Positions 11,037 to 19,126 of a DNA stretch of 64,000 nt are shown one piece after another. The position numbers and the translations under genes were made by a program. Position 1 is the stretch's first letter. Every line of letters begins with the position of its first letter. The notes under the pieces were generated by a model, which saw only the letters and a program-made list of their open reading frames with translations, was not told the origin of the DNA and searched no databases. Source of the DNA: Comamonas_C sp026954015 (lineage in GTDB: Bacteria; Pseudomonadota; Gammaproteobacteria; Burkholderiales; Burkholderiaceae_C); the NCBI GenBank assembly GCA_035063785.1, contig JAPSFS010000009.1:62001-126000 (forward strand), given 5' to 3'.

Positions 11037-12285
11037 TATTGATCGGCAGCACCGCCGCCGGTTTGGCGTGGCGCAGGCGGTACTGTTCGAGGAACTTCGC
11101 GAGCCGCCCGATCGCCTCGCGCAGATCGCTCTTGTGCGGCAGAAAGACGATGCGAAAGTGCTGGTTGTCCGGGTAGTTGAAACCCGTGCCCTGCACCAGC
11201 ATCACGCGCGTGGCGCGCAGCACTTCCATGAAGAACTGGCGGTCGTCCTCGATCGGGTACATCTGCGGATCGAGGCGCGGAAACATGTACAGCGCCGCCT
11301 GGGGCTTGACGCAGGTCACGCCCGGAATCTGCGTGATGAGCTCGTAGGCCAGGTCGCGCTGCACGCGCAGGCGCCCGCCTTCCTTGATGAGGTCGTTGAT
11401 GCTCTGGTAGCCGCCCAGCGCCGTCTGGATCGCCCACTGCCCCGGCACGTTGGAGCCAAGCTTGAGGTTGGCCAGCATGTTCAGGCCCTCAATGTAGTCG
11501 CGCGCCTGCGCCTTGTCGCCCGAGACCACCATCCAGCCTGCGCGAAAGCCGCAGGAGCGGTAGGCCTTGGAGAGCGAATTGAAGGTGAGCGTGAGCACGT
11601 CGCTCGAGAGGCTTCCCATCGCGGTGTGCGTCGCGCCGTCGTACAGCACCTTGTCGTAGACCTCGTCCACCAGCAGCACCAGGTCGTGCTCGCGCGCCAG
11701 TTGCACGATGCCCAGCAGCAGCTCGTTCGAATACAGCGCGCCCGTCGGGTTGTTCGGGTTGATCACCACGATGCCGCGCGTGCGCGGCGTGATCTTGGCG
11801 CGCATGTCGGCCAGATCCGGCATCCAGCCGTGGGCCTCTTCGCACCGGTAGTGCACGGGCACGCCGCCCGCCAGGCTCGTCGCCGCCGTCCACAGCGGGT
11901 AGTCGGGCGCGGGCAGCAGCAGCTCGTCGCCGTCGTTGAGCAGCGCGTTGGTCGCCATCACGATCAGCTCGCTCGCGCCGTTGCCCAGGTAGATATCGTC
12001 CAGCGTCACGCCCGCGATGCCCTGCTGCTGCGTGTAGTGCATCACCGCCTTGCGCGCGGCAAAGATGCCCTTGCTGTCCGAATAGCCCGCCGACTCGGGC
12101 AGGTTGCGGATCATGTCCTGCACCACCTCGTCGGGCGGATCGAAGCCGAACGGCGCCATGTTGCCGATGTTCAGCTTGATGATCTTCTGCCCCTCCTCTT
12201 CCATCTGCCGCGCCGCGTCCACGATGGGGCCGCGCACGTCGTAGAGCACGTTGTTGAGCTTGGTGGATTTGTGCAGGGGTTTCAT
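11011..12285 (-). CDS. alaA: AlaA-type PLP-dependent aminotransferase
   Basis: Class I/II aminotransferase of 424 residues, very similar in layout to E. coli AlaA (glutamate-pyruvate aminotransferase). The substrate segment is KLNIGNMAPFGFDPPDEV near residue 38, NPNNPTGALYS lies near residue 175, and the PLP lysine is in SLSKAYRSCGFRAGW near residue 240. Gene order alaA-hom-thrC is familiar in betaproteobacteria. The last residues (NTKKEAASA) go beyond the usual end and are encoded by the dispersed repeat. Confidence 0.93.
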   Translation of the reverse strand: MKPLHKSTKLNNVLYDVRGPIVDAARQMEEEGQKIIKLNIGNMAPFGFDPPDEVVQDMIRNLPESAGYSDSKGIFAARKAVMHYTQQQGIAGVTLDDIYLGNGASELIVMATNALLNDGDELLLPAPDYPLWTAATSLAGGVPVHYRCEEAHGWMPDLADMRAKITPRTRGIVVINPNNPTGALYSNELLLGIVQLAREHDLVLLVDEVYDKVLYDGATHTAMGSLSSDVLTLTFNSLSKAYRSCGFRAGWMVVSGDKAQARDYIEGLNMLANLKLGSNVPGQWAIQTALGGYQSINDLIKEGGRLRVQRDLAYELITQIPGVTCVKPQAALYMFPRLDPQMYPIEDDRQFFMEVLRATRVMLVQGTGFNYPDNQHFRIVFLPHKSDLREAIGRLAKFLEQYRLRHAKPAAVLPINTKKEAASA

Positions 12286-12370
12286 GCCGCAAGCCTTGCA
12301 AACTGGCGAAACCTATAATTTGACCACAGTTGCCCGCAGCCGCCACGTGGTCGCAGGCACCCACGCCAGC

Positions 12371-12739
12371 ATGAAATTCGAACCCGACCGCAGCGACGCG
12401 CAAACCATCACCGGCTACGGCCCGGGGTGGATCACGATCAACGCCGAGCGCCTCACGCATGGCGTCATCATCGGCGCGCACGGCGAGCGCTACGCATGGG
12501 CCGAGCGCTTCGAGGACCTGTCCGAGGCCCACTTCGCGCGGCTCGCCGAACTGGACGCCGAGGTGGTGATCTTCGGCAGCGGCGCGCGCGGGCGCTTCGT
12601 CTCTCCGCGCTGGCTCAAGCCCCTGATGGCGCGCCACATCGGCATGGAGACCATGGACACGCACGCCGCCTGCCGCACCTACAACATCCTCGCGGGCGAG
12701 GGGCGCAAGGTCTACGCCGCGCTGCTGCTCGGGGCATGA
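12371..12739 (+). CDS. Mth938-like domain protein (DUF498)
   Basis: A 122-residue protein, MKFEPDRSDAQTITGYG..., of the Mth938/DUF498 family. Features are the ITGYGPGWITINAERL opening, EVVIFGSGARGRFVSPRW in the middle and THAACRTYNILAGEGRKV near the end. Members include NDUFAF3-like proteins tied to respiratory complex I assembly in mitochondria; the bacterial role is not settled. The frame is open further upstream to 12251, but homology begins at this ATG. A perfect TATAAT at 12314-12319 lies about 50 bases upstream and is a likely -10. The 85-base region upstream is shared with divergent alaA. Confidence 0.85.
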   Translation: MKFEPDRSDAQTITGYGPGWITINAERLTHGVIIGAHGERYAWAERFEDLSEAHFARLAELDAEVVIFGSGARGRFVSPRWLKPLMARHIGMETMDTHAACRTYNILAGEGRKVYAALLLGA

Positions 12740-12869
12740 GCACGCCTGCCCGGCACTGGCTTTTCCGGGCTTTACAAGCTAAAATAGCCCGCTGTGGCCG
12801 GGGGCATCGCACCTCGATTCATCTCCCTCGGCTTTTCATCAGACCCTACACGAGTGAGTAAAAGACGCC

Positions 12870-13358
12870 ATGGCGATCGTTGTCAACAAACCCCTCCCCG
12901 AATTTGAAGCCAACGCCACCGGCGAAACGCATGTGTCCAACACGTCGCACCTGGGGCAGGTGCTCGTGCTGTATTTCTACCCCAAGGACAACACGCCCGG
13001 CTGCACCACCGAGGCCATGCAGTTTCGTGACCGGTACAAGGATTTCGTCAAGGCCGGTGCCGAGGTGTTCGGCGTCTCGCGCGACAACATGAAGTCGCAC
13101 GACGACTTCAAGGCCAAGCTCGAACTGCCCTTCGAACTCGTCGCCGACACCGAGGAAAAAATGTGCCACATGTTCGGCGTGGTCAAGAACAAGATCATGT
13201 ACGGCAAGAAGGTCAAGGGCATCGAACGCTCGACCTTCCTCATCAACGCCGACGGCATCGTCGCGCAGGAATGGCGCGGCCTGAAGGTGCCCGGCCACGT
13301 CGACGAAGTGCTCAAGGCCGTCAAGGCACTCAAGAGCCAGGTGAAAAAGGTCGCCTGA
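12870..13358 (+). CDS. bcp: Bcp-type peroxiredoxin lacking the usual resolving Cys
   Basis: Thiol peroxidase of the BCP/PrxQ family, 162 residues, that reduces hydroperoxides. The peroxidatic Cys45 is in FYPKDNTPGCTTEAMQFRD. In E. coli Bcp a resolving cysteine follows five residues later; here that position is Met50. Cys103 or so (EKMCHMFGV) is the only other cysteine seen, so this may act as a 1-Cys enzyme or use a different partner. A TAAAAT at 12780-12785 in the 130-base upstream gap is a possible -10. Confidence 0.93.
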   Translation: MAIVVNKPLPEFEANATGETHVSNTSHLGQVLVLYFYPKDNTPGCTTEAMQFRDRYKDFVKAGAEVFGVSRDNMKSHDDFKAKLELPFELVADTEEKMCHMFGVVKNKIMYGKKVKGIERSTFLINADGIVAQEWRGLKVPGHVDEVLKAVKALKSQVKKVA

Positions 13359-13436
13359 CACCACGCGCAGGCACCGCTGAAGGCGCATGCATAATGGGCT
13401 CATGGGCCTGAACCGCGCCTGCCGCACCGCACACCA

Positions 13437-13469
13437 AGCCGCTGGCTCCCGCCAGCGGCTTTCGTTTTT
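13437..13469 (+). terminator. Intrinsic terminator or attenuator before phoH-like gene
   Basis: A perfect 10-bp stem, AGCCGCTGGC (13437-13446) and GCCAGCGGCT (13451-13460), with loop TCCC, is followed by TTCGTTTTT. It ends only 14 bases before the next start codon. It can terminate the bcp transcript. If transcription starts at the CATAAT near 13390 instead, it would be an attenuating hairpin in the leader of the following gene. Confidence 0.8.
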
Positions 13470-13482
13470 CTGAACCACACAC

Positions 13483-15144
13483 ATGCCACTGCCACCTGCA
13501 CCCACGAAACGCGCCTCGCTGCTGGCCCCCGCCGCCTACGGCGTCACCGACGCCCCTGCACGCACGCCAGCTGCGCCTGTGGCGGCCCCCGCGCCAGTCG
13601 CGCGGACGGCCCCCCGGCCTGAGCAGCACCCCGCGCCGGTCGCCGCGCCCCCCGCCCCCGTGCGCAAGGCCCCGACCCATCCCGCAGCCGACACTGCGCC
13701 CGCCCGCCCCGCCAAGGCGGCCCCCCGCAAGCCATCCCAGACGCACGCGGCGGCGAAGAAGCTCTTTGTCCTCGACACCAACGTGCTGCTGCACGACCCC
13801 ACCAGCCTGTTCCGCTTCGAGGAACACGACGTATTCCTGCCTATGGTCGTGCTCGAGGAGCTCGATGCACACAAGCGCGGCACGACGGAAGTCGCGCGCA
13901 ACGGCCGCCAGGCGAGCCGCATGCTCGATGCGCTCGTCGCCGTGGCCGCCGGCACCGATATCGCGCACGGCGTGCACCTGAACGGCACCGGCCAGCGCGC
14001 CGCCTCCGGGCAGCTGTACTTCCAGACCCAGCCGCTCGAATACCAGCTCCCCGCCAGCCTGCCGCAGGGCAAGGCGGACAACCAGATCCTCGGCGTGGTG
14101 CAGGCGCTGCGCGCGCTGCACGCGCCGCGCGAGGTGGTGCTCGTCTCCAAGGACATCAACATGCGCGTGAAGGCGCGCGCGCTGGGACTGGCGGCCGAGG
14201 ACTATCAGAACGACAAGGTGCTCGACGACGGCGACCTGCTGTACACCGGGTACCTCGCGCTGCCGCCCGATTTCTGGGCCCGCGCAGGCAAGAACGTCGA
14301 GAGCTGGCAGAACGGCGCGCACACCTACTACCGCGTGAGCGGGCCGCAGGTGGCGCAGATGATGATCAACCAGTACGTCTATTTCGAGGCGCCGGGCGAG
14401 CCCGCGCTGCACGCGCGGGTGACCGAAATCCGCGACAAAACCGCGGTGCTGCAGACGCTCAAGGACTACGGCTCAAGCAAAAACGCGGTCTGGGGCGTGA
14501 ACACGCGCAACCGCGAGCAGAACTTCGCGATGAACCTGCTCATGAACCCCGAGGTCGATTTCGTCACGCTCACCGGCCAGGCCGGCACCGGCAAGACGCT
14601 GCTGACCCTGGCCGCGGGCCTCACGCAGGTGCTCGACGAGCGCCGCTACACCGAAATCATCATGACCCGCGCCACCGTGAGCGTGGGCGAGGATATCGGC
14701 TTTCTGCCCGGCACCGAAGAGGAAAAGATGGGCCCCTGGATGGGCGCGCTCGACGACAACCTCGAATTCCTCGCCAAGGGCGACGGCGGCAGCGCGGGCG
14801 AATGGGGGCGCGCGGCGACCAACGAGCTGATCAGGAGCCGCATCAAGATCAAGAGCATGAACTTCATGCGCGGACGCACCTTCATGAACAAGTACGTGAT
14901 CGTGGACGAGGCGCAGAACCTCACGCCCAAGCAGATGAAGACGCTCGTCACGCGCGCGGGCCCCGGCACCAAGATCATCTGCATGGGCAATCTCGGCCAG
15001 ATCGACACGCCCTACCTCACCGAAGGCTCCTCGGGGCTGACCTTCGCAGTGGACCGCTTCAAGGGCTGGGCGCACAGCGGCCACATCCTTCTTGCGCGCG
15101 GCGAACGCTCGCGCCTGGCGGATTTCGCGAGCGAAGTGCTGTAG
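13483..15144 (+). CDS. PIN-PhoH fusion ATPase/ribonuclease
   Basis: A 553-residue protein of the PhoH2/YlaK kind, which elsewhere is described as an ATP-dependent RNA helicase with RNase activity. After about 90 residues of Ala/Pro-rich, low-complexity sequence, a PIN domain begins at LFVLDTNVLLHDP (near residue 94) and continues through VLEELDAHKRG, with acidic residues in SKDINMR and LDDGDLL. The PhoH ATPase domain has Walker A LTGQAGTGKT near residue 365, Walker B YVIVDEAQN near residue 470 and GNLGQIDTPYL. The disordered N-terminus is unusual in length. The stop directly abuts that of dnaB. Confidence 0.9.
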   Translation: MPLPPAPTKRASLLAPAAYGVTDAPARTPAAPVAAPAPVARTAPRPEQHPAPVAAPPAPVRKAPTHPAADTAPARPAKAAPRKPSQTHAAAKKLFVLDTNVLLHDPTSLFRFEEHDVFLPMVVLEELDAHKRGTTEVARNGRQASRMLDALVAVAAGTDIAHGVHLNGTGQRAASGQLYFQTQPLEYQLPASLPQGKADNQILGVVQALRALHAPREVVLVSKDINMRVKARALGLAAEDYQNDKVLDDGDLLYTGYLALPPDFWARAGKNVESWQNGAHTYYRVSGPQVAQMMINQYVYFEAPGEPALHARVTEIRDKTAVLQTLKDYGSSKNAVWGVNTRNREQNFAMNLLMNPEVDFVTLTGQAGTGKTLLTLAAGLTQVLDERRYTEIIMTRATVSVGEDIGFLPGTEEEKMGPWMGALDDNLEFLAKGDGGSAGEWGRAATNELIRSRIKIKSMNFMRGRTFMNKYVIVDEAQNLTPKQMKTLVTRAGPGTKIICMGNLGQIDTPYLTEGSSGLTFAVDRFKGWAHSGHILLARGERSRLADFASEVL

Positions 15145-16560
15145 TCAGAAATCGTCGCTGCCCATCGCCAGGTTCTCGAAGCGCGTCTGTTCCTTCTGGA
15201 AGTACAGCTTCACGGTGCCGGTCGGGCCGTTACGCTGCTTGCCGATGATGATCTCCGAGACGTTGGGCTCCTTGCTGTCCTTGTTGTAGTAGTCGTCGCG
15301 GTAGATGAACATGATGATGTCCGCGTCCTGCTCGATCGCACCCGATTCGCGCAGGTCGCTCATCAATGGGCGCTTGTCGGTGCGCTGCTCCACCGAGCGG
15401 TTGAGCTGCGAGAGCGCGATCACCGGGCACTGCAGCTCCTTGGCCAGCATCTTCAGGCCGCGCGATATCTCGCCGAGCTCGGTCGCGCGGTTCTCGCCCT
15501 GCGCGCCGCCCGAGCCGCTCATGAGCTGCAGGTAGTCCACCACGATCAGCCCGAGCTTGCCGCACTGGCGCGCCAGGCGCCGGGCGTTGGCGCGCAGCTC
15601 GGCGGGCGTGAGGCCGGGCGTCTCGTCGATGTGCAGCGAGACGCTGCGCAGGCGCTCGATCGCTTCGGTCAGGCGCGGCCACTCCTCGTCGGTGAGTTTG
15701 CCGGTACGCAAATGGCCCTGGTGAATGCGCCCGATCGAGCCGACGATGCGCACCGCGAGCTGCGCCGCGCCCATTTCCATCGAGAAGATGGCCACGGGCA
15801 GCCCCTCGTTGAGCGCCACGTGCTCGGCGATGTTCACCGCGAGAGACGTCTTGCCCATCGACGGGCGCGCCGCCAGCACCACGAGGTCTCCCGCCTGCAG
15901 CCCGGAGGTCATGCGGTCGAGATCCGTGAAGCCCGTGGGCACGCCCGTCACATCGACCGGGTTGTCGGCCAGCTCCTGCACCCGGTCGAGCAGCGTCACC
16001 ACCAGCGCATCGAGCGGCTGGAAGCCCTGCTTCATGCGCGAGCCCTCCTCGCCGATCGCGAAGATGCGCTGCTCCGCCTCGTCGAGGATGCGGTCGACCG
16101 CCTTGCCCTGCGGGTTGAAGGCATTGGTCGCGATCTCGTCGCTGGCCGTGACGAGCTTGCGCAGGATCGCGCGCTCGCGCACGATTTCCGCGTAGCGGCG
16201 GATATTGCTCGCGCTGGGCACGTACTGCGCGAGGCTGTTGAGATAGCCGAGCCCGCCGGTCTCCTCCGCCTGCCCCAGGCTCTGCAAGCGTTCGTACACC
16301 GTGATCACGTCGGCCGGCTTGCCCGCACCCACCAGCGCCCCCACGGCGGCGAAGATGCGCTGGTGCTCGTGGCGGTAGAAATCGTTTTCCGCCAGCAGGT
16401 CGCCGACGCGGTCCCAAGCCAGGTTGTCCAGCAGCAGCCCGCCGAGCACGCTCGATTCGGCCTCGATCGAATGCGGCGGCACACGCAACTGGGCCACCTC
16501 GTGGTCTGCAAACACGGTGGGAGCGTAGGTCTCCAGCGGAGGGGCAATGACAGCGGACAT
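15145..16560 (-). CDS. dnaB: Replicative DNA helicase DnaB
   Basis: Hexameric 5'-3' helicase that unwinds DNA at the replication fork. The 471 residues include the N-terminal DnaB domain (RVPPHSIEAESSVLGGLLLD at about 26-45), a linker, and the RecA-like domain with Walker A AARPSMGKT near residue 230, VVDYLQLM near residue 340, ALSQLNRSVE and the C-terminal GKQRNGPTGTVKL. There is no sign of an intein, which this gene often hosts. The stop abuts the stop of the convergent PIN-PhoH gene, with zero bases between. Confidence 0.98.
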   Translation of the reverse strand: MSAVIAPPLETYAPTVFADHEVAQLRVPPHSIEAESSVLGGLLLDNLAWDRVGDLLAENDFYRHEHQRIFAAVGALVGAGKPADVITVYERLQSLGQAEETGGLGYLNSLAQYVPSASNIRRYAEIVRERAILRKLVTASDEIATNAFNPQGKAVDRILDEAEQRIFAIGEEGSRMKQGFQPLDALVVTLLDRVQELADNPVDVTGVPTGFTDLDRMTSGLQAGDLVVLAARPSMGKTSLAVNIAEHVALNEGLPVAIFSMEMGAAQLAVRIVGSIGRIHQGHLRTGKLTDEEWPRLTEAIERLRSVSLHIDETPGLTPAELRANARRLARQCGKLGLIVVDYLQLMSGSGGAQGENRATELGEISRGLKMLAKELQCPVIALSQLNRSVEQRTDKRPLMSDLRESGAIEQDADIIMFIYRDDYYNKDSKEPNVSEIIIGKQRNGPTGTVKLYFQKEQTRFENLAMGSDDF

Positions 16561-16783
16561 GGGAAAGAACGTGGCAACGGCGAGAAACGGCCATCCTAGC
16601 GAAGCGCGGGCGCGGCGTCATCGCACAAACCTGTGGACAACACGTGCACAACCGGGGCCGGGGCTGTGCATATGCCGGGCGCGGCGACAGCCTGTCGCGC
16701 GGCCCCCATCAACGCGCAAGCCGCCCGCAGGCGGCTTGCATTGCGCAGGGCAAAAGCCCCCTCGCGGGGGCGCTCGCCTCACG
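16561..16783. other. Intergenic region between rplI and dnaB, two hairpins
   Basis: No gene seen in these 223 bases. It holds a hairpin CAAGCCGCC/GGCGGCTTG (16717-16738) and the terminator listed next, and must contain the dnaB promoter, for which I see no convincing hexamers. Confidence 0.6.
16752..16771 (-). terminator. Terminator of the rpsF-priB-rpsR-rplI operon
   Basis: On the minus strand GCCCCC, loop GCGA, GGGGGC, then TTTTG. The six-bp GC stem followed by the short T-run lies 12 bases past the rplI stop codon. Confidence 0.75.
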
Positions 16784-17236
16784 TCAGGCGGTTTCGCCGT
16801 ACACCGAAACCGTGAGATCAACCGACACGTCGGTATGCAGCACCACCGTCACGGTGCTGTCACCCACGACCTTGATCGGGCCGTTGGGCATGCGGATCTG
16901 CGCCTTGTGCACCTTCACGCCCTGCTTGTGCAGTTCGTCGGCGATGTCGTAGCTCGTCACGGAGCCGAAGAGGCGGCCGTCCACGCCGGCCTTCTGCGTC
17001 AGCTTGATGGTGGTGTCCGCGAGCTGCTGCGCGTGGGCCTGCGCCTGAGCGAGCTTGTCGGCGGCGGCTTTCTCGAGCTCCGCGCGCCTGGCTTCGAACT
17101 CGGCCTTGGCCGCGGCCGTGGCGCGGTGCGCGCGGCCGGTGGGGATCAGGTAGTTGCGGGCGTAACCGTCCTTGACCTTGACGATGTCGCCAAGCGCACC
17201 GAGGTTGACGACCTTGTCGAGCAGGATGACTTGCAT
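16784..17236 (-). CDS. rplI: Ribosomal protein bL9
   Basis: Large-subunit protein that binds 23S rRNA near the L1 stalk. The 150 residues start MQVILLDKVVNLGALGDIVKVKDGYARNYLIP, the diagnostic N-terminal bL9 domain, followed by the long connecting helix (about 45-80) and the C-terminal domain with DGRLFGSVTS. It is last in the rpsF-priB-rpsR-rplI operon, 11 bases after rpsR, and is followed by a terminator. Confidence 0.98.
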   Translation of the reverse strand: MQVILLDKVVNLGALGDIVKVKDGYARNYLIPTGRAHRATAAAKAEFEARRAELEKAAADKLAQAQAHAQQLADTTIKLTQKAGVDGRLFGSVTSYDIADELHKQGVKVHKAQIRMPNGPIKVVGDSTVTVVLHTDVSVDLTVSVYGETA

Positions 17237-17247
17237 GGTGGCGCTCC

Positions 17248-17532
17248 TTAGATCTTGTGCTGGTCGCTGTAGGGCACCAGCGCGAGGAAGCGCGCGCGCT
17301 TGATCGCGGTATCGAGCTGGCGCTGGTAGATCGCGCGCGTGCCGGTCAGGCGCGCCGGAATGATCTTGCCGTTTTCGGCGATGAAGTCGCGCAGCGTGTC
17401 GATGTCCTTGTAGTCGATCTCTTCGACACCCGCGACGGTGAAGCGGCAGAAGCGCTTGCGCTTGAACAGCAGCGACTGGTTGTTGCGCCGACCGTGCCGG
17501 GCATTCTTGCTCTTGTTGAATTTCTTGAACAT
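17248..17532 (-). CDS. rpsR: Ribosomal protein bS18
   Basis: Small-subunit platform protein that binds with bS6. The 94 residues include KRFCRFTVAGVEEIDYKDID, then LRDFIAENGKIIPARLTGT and YQRQLDTAIKRARFLALVPY, a complete bS18. It carries an N-terminal basic, Asn-rich extension (KFNKSKNARHGRRNNQS) of the kind seen in betaproteobacteria. It lies between priB and rplI in the operon. Confidence 0.98.
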   Translation of the reverse strand: MFKKFNKSKNARHGRRNNQSLLFKRKRFCRFTVAGVEEIDYKDIDTLRDFIAENGKIIPARLTGTRAIYQRQLDTAIKRARFLALVPYSDQHKI

Positions 17533-17552
17533 GGCTTGAACCTCTTGAATAT

Positions 17553-17867
17553 CTAATGCGGTTGAAATTCCTGGATGTGAAACACCACGCCCTTGCCGTT
17601 GCGCGCCTGCGCCAGAAACCCCCGGAACGTCCAGAGGCTTGCGAGCGCCTGGCGGGCCAGCCGTTCGGCCAGCGTGCCGAAGGCGATCGCCTTCAGGCTC
17701 ACGGCCACCTGGCGCTCGCCGCCCGCCTCATGCTGCGCCGAGGCGTGCTCCAGGCGCAGATCCAGCGCCGGCAGCCCTGCGGGGGTGTAGCGCAGCGACT
17801 GCATCTCGGCGACGCTGGCGGTCAGGCACACGTGGTTGGAAGGGAGCACATCCGTGGAAGGAGACAC
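17553..17867 (-). CDS. priB: Primosomal replication protein PriB
   Basis: Single-stranded DNA-binding OB-fold protein that helps PriA restart stalled replication forks. The 104 residues include NHVCLTASVAEMQSLRYTPAGLPALDLRLEH with the PriB/SSB-like strand pattern and end in VVFHIQEF. Position between rpsF and rpsR is the usual one for priB. It begins 11 bases after the rpsF stop. Confidence 0.95.
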   Translation of the reverse strand: MSPSTDVLPSNHVCLTASVAEMQSLRYTPAGLPALDLRLEHASAQHEAGGERQVAVSLKAIAFGTLAERLARQALASLWTFRGFLAQARNGKGVVFHIQEFQPH

Positions 17868-17877
17868 GGCGGGGCGC

Positions 17878-18249
17878 TCAGCGCGCGCTGGCGCCTTCGG
17901 CCTGGCTCGCCTTGCGGGCCTCTTCGCGCTCCACGGTCTTCATCATCGACGACGGGCCGGTCTCGGCGTGCTTCTTCTGCACCGTGAGGTGGCGCAGCAC
18001 CGCGTCGTTGAACTTGAAGGCATGCTCGAGCTCGGCCATCACCGCCTGATCGGCCTCGATGTTCAGGCACAGGTAGTGCGCCTTCGCCAGCTTGTGGATC
18101 ATGTAGGCGAGCTGGCGGCGGCCCCAGTCCTCGACGCGGTGCACCTGGCCACCGCCCGCGGTGATCATGCCCTTGTAGCGTTCGAGCATGGCGGGCACCT
18201 GCTCGCTCTGATCCGGGTGGATCAGCAAGATGATTTCGTAGTGACGCAT
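17878..18249 (-). CDS. rpsF: Ribosomal protein bS6
   Basis: Small-subunit protein that pairs with bS18. The 123 residues start MRHYEIILLIHPDQSEQVPAML and contain the conserved WGRRQLAYMIHKLAKAHYLCLNIEA. The ATG at 18249 has a strong AAGGAGG ribosome site; an open frame extending upstream to 19020 is antisense to grpE and is not coding. It is first in the operon. The 216 bases before grpE must hold the operon promoter; I see no clear one. Confidence 0.98.
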   Translation of the reverse strand: MRHYEIILLIHPDQSEQVPAMLERYKGMITAGGGQVHRVEDWGRRQLAYMIHKLAKAHYLCLNIEADQAVMAELEHAFKFNDAVLRHLTVQKKHAETGPSSMMKTVEREEARKASQAEGASAR

Positions 18250-18401
18250 GCAACCTCCTTGTGGTTGAAGCCACCCGCTGCGTCGTGGTGCAGGCGCGTG
18301 CGCGCTGCTGGCGGTGTGGCAAGGTAAACCGCTGATTATAGATTCTGCGGCGCCGGACGTACACTCCCCGGCTGCACGGCGGCCAGGGGCACATCCTGGC
18401 A

Positions 18402-18429
18402 CTTGAAACGCCCGGTGTTGCCCACATCT
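18402..18429 (+). promoter_or_regulatory. Probable sigma-32 promoter of grpE
   Basis: CTTGAAA (18402-18408), 13 bases, CCACATCT (18422-18429). The -35 is a perfect RpoH element and the -10 matches CCCCATnT except at the third base. Expected transcription start is near 18436, about 30 bases before the grpE ATG. The motif is read directly; sigma-32 use is inferred. Confidence 0.78.
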
Positions 18430-18465
18430 CGTCTGCGTTTGCCGCACGTCACTTTTTTGCACCAC

Positions 18466-19023
18466 ATGTCCGACAACCACGCCACCCCACCCGATCCCAT
18501 CCCGGCGCCCGAAGCCAGCGACGCAACGCAGGCAGCCATGGCCGCCGACACGCTGGACGAAATCGCCCGCCTTCAGGGCGAACTGGCCGAGCTCAAGAGC
18601 AAGAGTGCCGAACTGGCCGACCAGTATCTGCGCGCCAAGGCCGAGGCCGAAAACACGCGCCGCCGCGCCGAGGAAGACATCGCCAAGGCGCGCAAGTTCG
18701 GCATCGAGGGCTTCGCGGAGAACCTGCTTGCGGTCTGCGACAGCCTGGACGCCGCACTGGCGCTGGAAAACGCCACCGCCGAACAACTGCGCGAAGGCAG
18801 CGCTGCGACGCTGCGCCAACTGGTCGCGGCGCTCGAACGCAACAAGGTGGTGGTGGTCAACCCCGCCAGCGGCGAGCGCTTCGATCCGCACCGCCACCAG
18901 GCGATCAGCATGGTGCCGTCGCAGCAGGAAGCCAACACCGTCGTCAACGTGCTGCAAAAAGGCTATCTGATCTTCGATCGGGTACTGCGGCCCGCGCTCG
19001 TCACGGTGGCAGCCCCCCAATGA
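18466..19023 (+). CDS. grpE: GrpE nucleotide exchange factor
   Basis: Releases ADP from DnaK. The 185 residues begin MSDNHATPP. A long N-terminal coiled coil (about 25-95) contains EIARLQGELAELKSKSAELADQYLRAKAEAENTRRR read in blocks, and the C-terminal beta domain contains NPASGERFDPHRHQAISMVP and VLQKGYLIFDRVLRPALV. The ATG at 18466 is preferred; an upstream in-frame start at 18403 lies within the promoter. It precedes dnaK by 103 bases and has its own heat-shock-type promoter. Confidence 0.96.
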   Translation: MSDNHATPPDPIPAPEASDATQAAMAADTLDEIARLQGELAELKSKSAELADQYLRAKAEAENTRRRAEEDIAKARKFGIEGFAENLLAVCDSLDAALALENATAEQLREGSAATLRQLVAALERNKVVVVNPASGERFDPHRHQAISMVPSQQEANTVVNVLQKGYLIFDRVLRPALVTVAAPQ

Positions 19024-19058
19024 GGCACGGCGCGGCGGGCGCAGGCGGCGGGAGCCAC

Positions 19059-19086
19059 CTTGAAAAGCACGCCGCGGCCCACCACC
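19059..19086 (+). promoter_or_regulatory. Possible sigma-32 promoter of dnaK
   Basis: CTTGAAA (19059-19065), 13 bases, CCACCACC (19079-19086). The -35 is perfect and the spacing equals that at grpE and clpB, but the -10 is poor. It would give dnaK a second promoter in addition to read-through from grpE. Confidence 0.5.
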
Positions 19087-19126
19087 TGCTGATCGTCTGA
19101 ACTCACACCATCATCCGGAGAACAAC

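Noticed and set aside
13394..13473. Short leader ORFs before the PIN-PhoH gene (MGSWA and a 23-codon frame through the hairpin)
   Set aside because: No ribosome site and no regulatory codon pattern.
17878..19020. Extension of rpsF to 380 residues
   Set aside because: bS6 begins at 18249 with a strong ribosome site; the extension is antisense to grpE.
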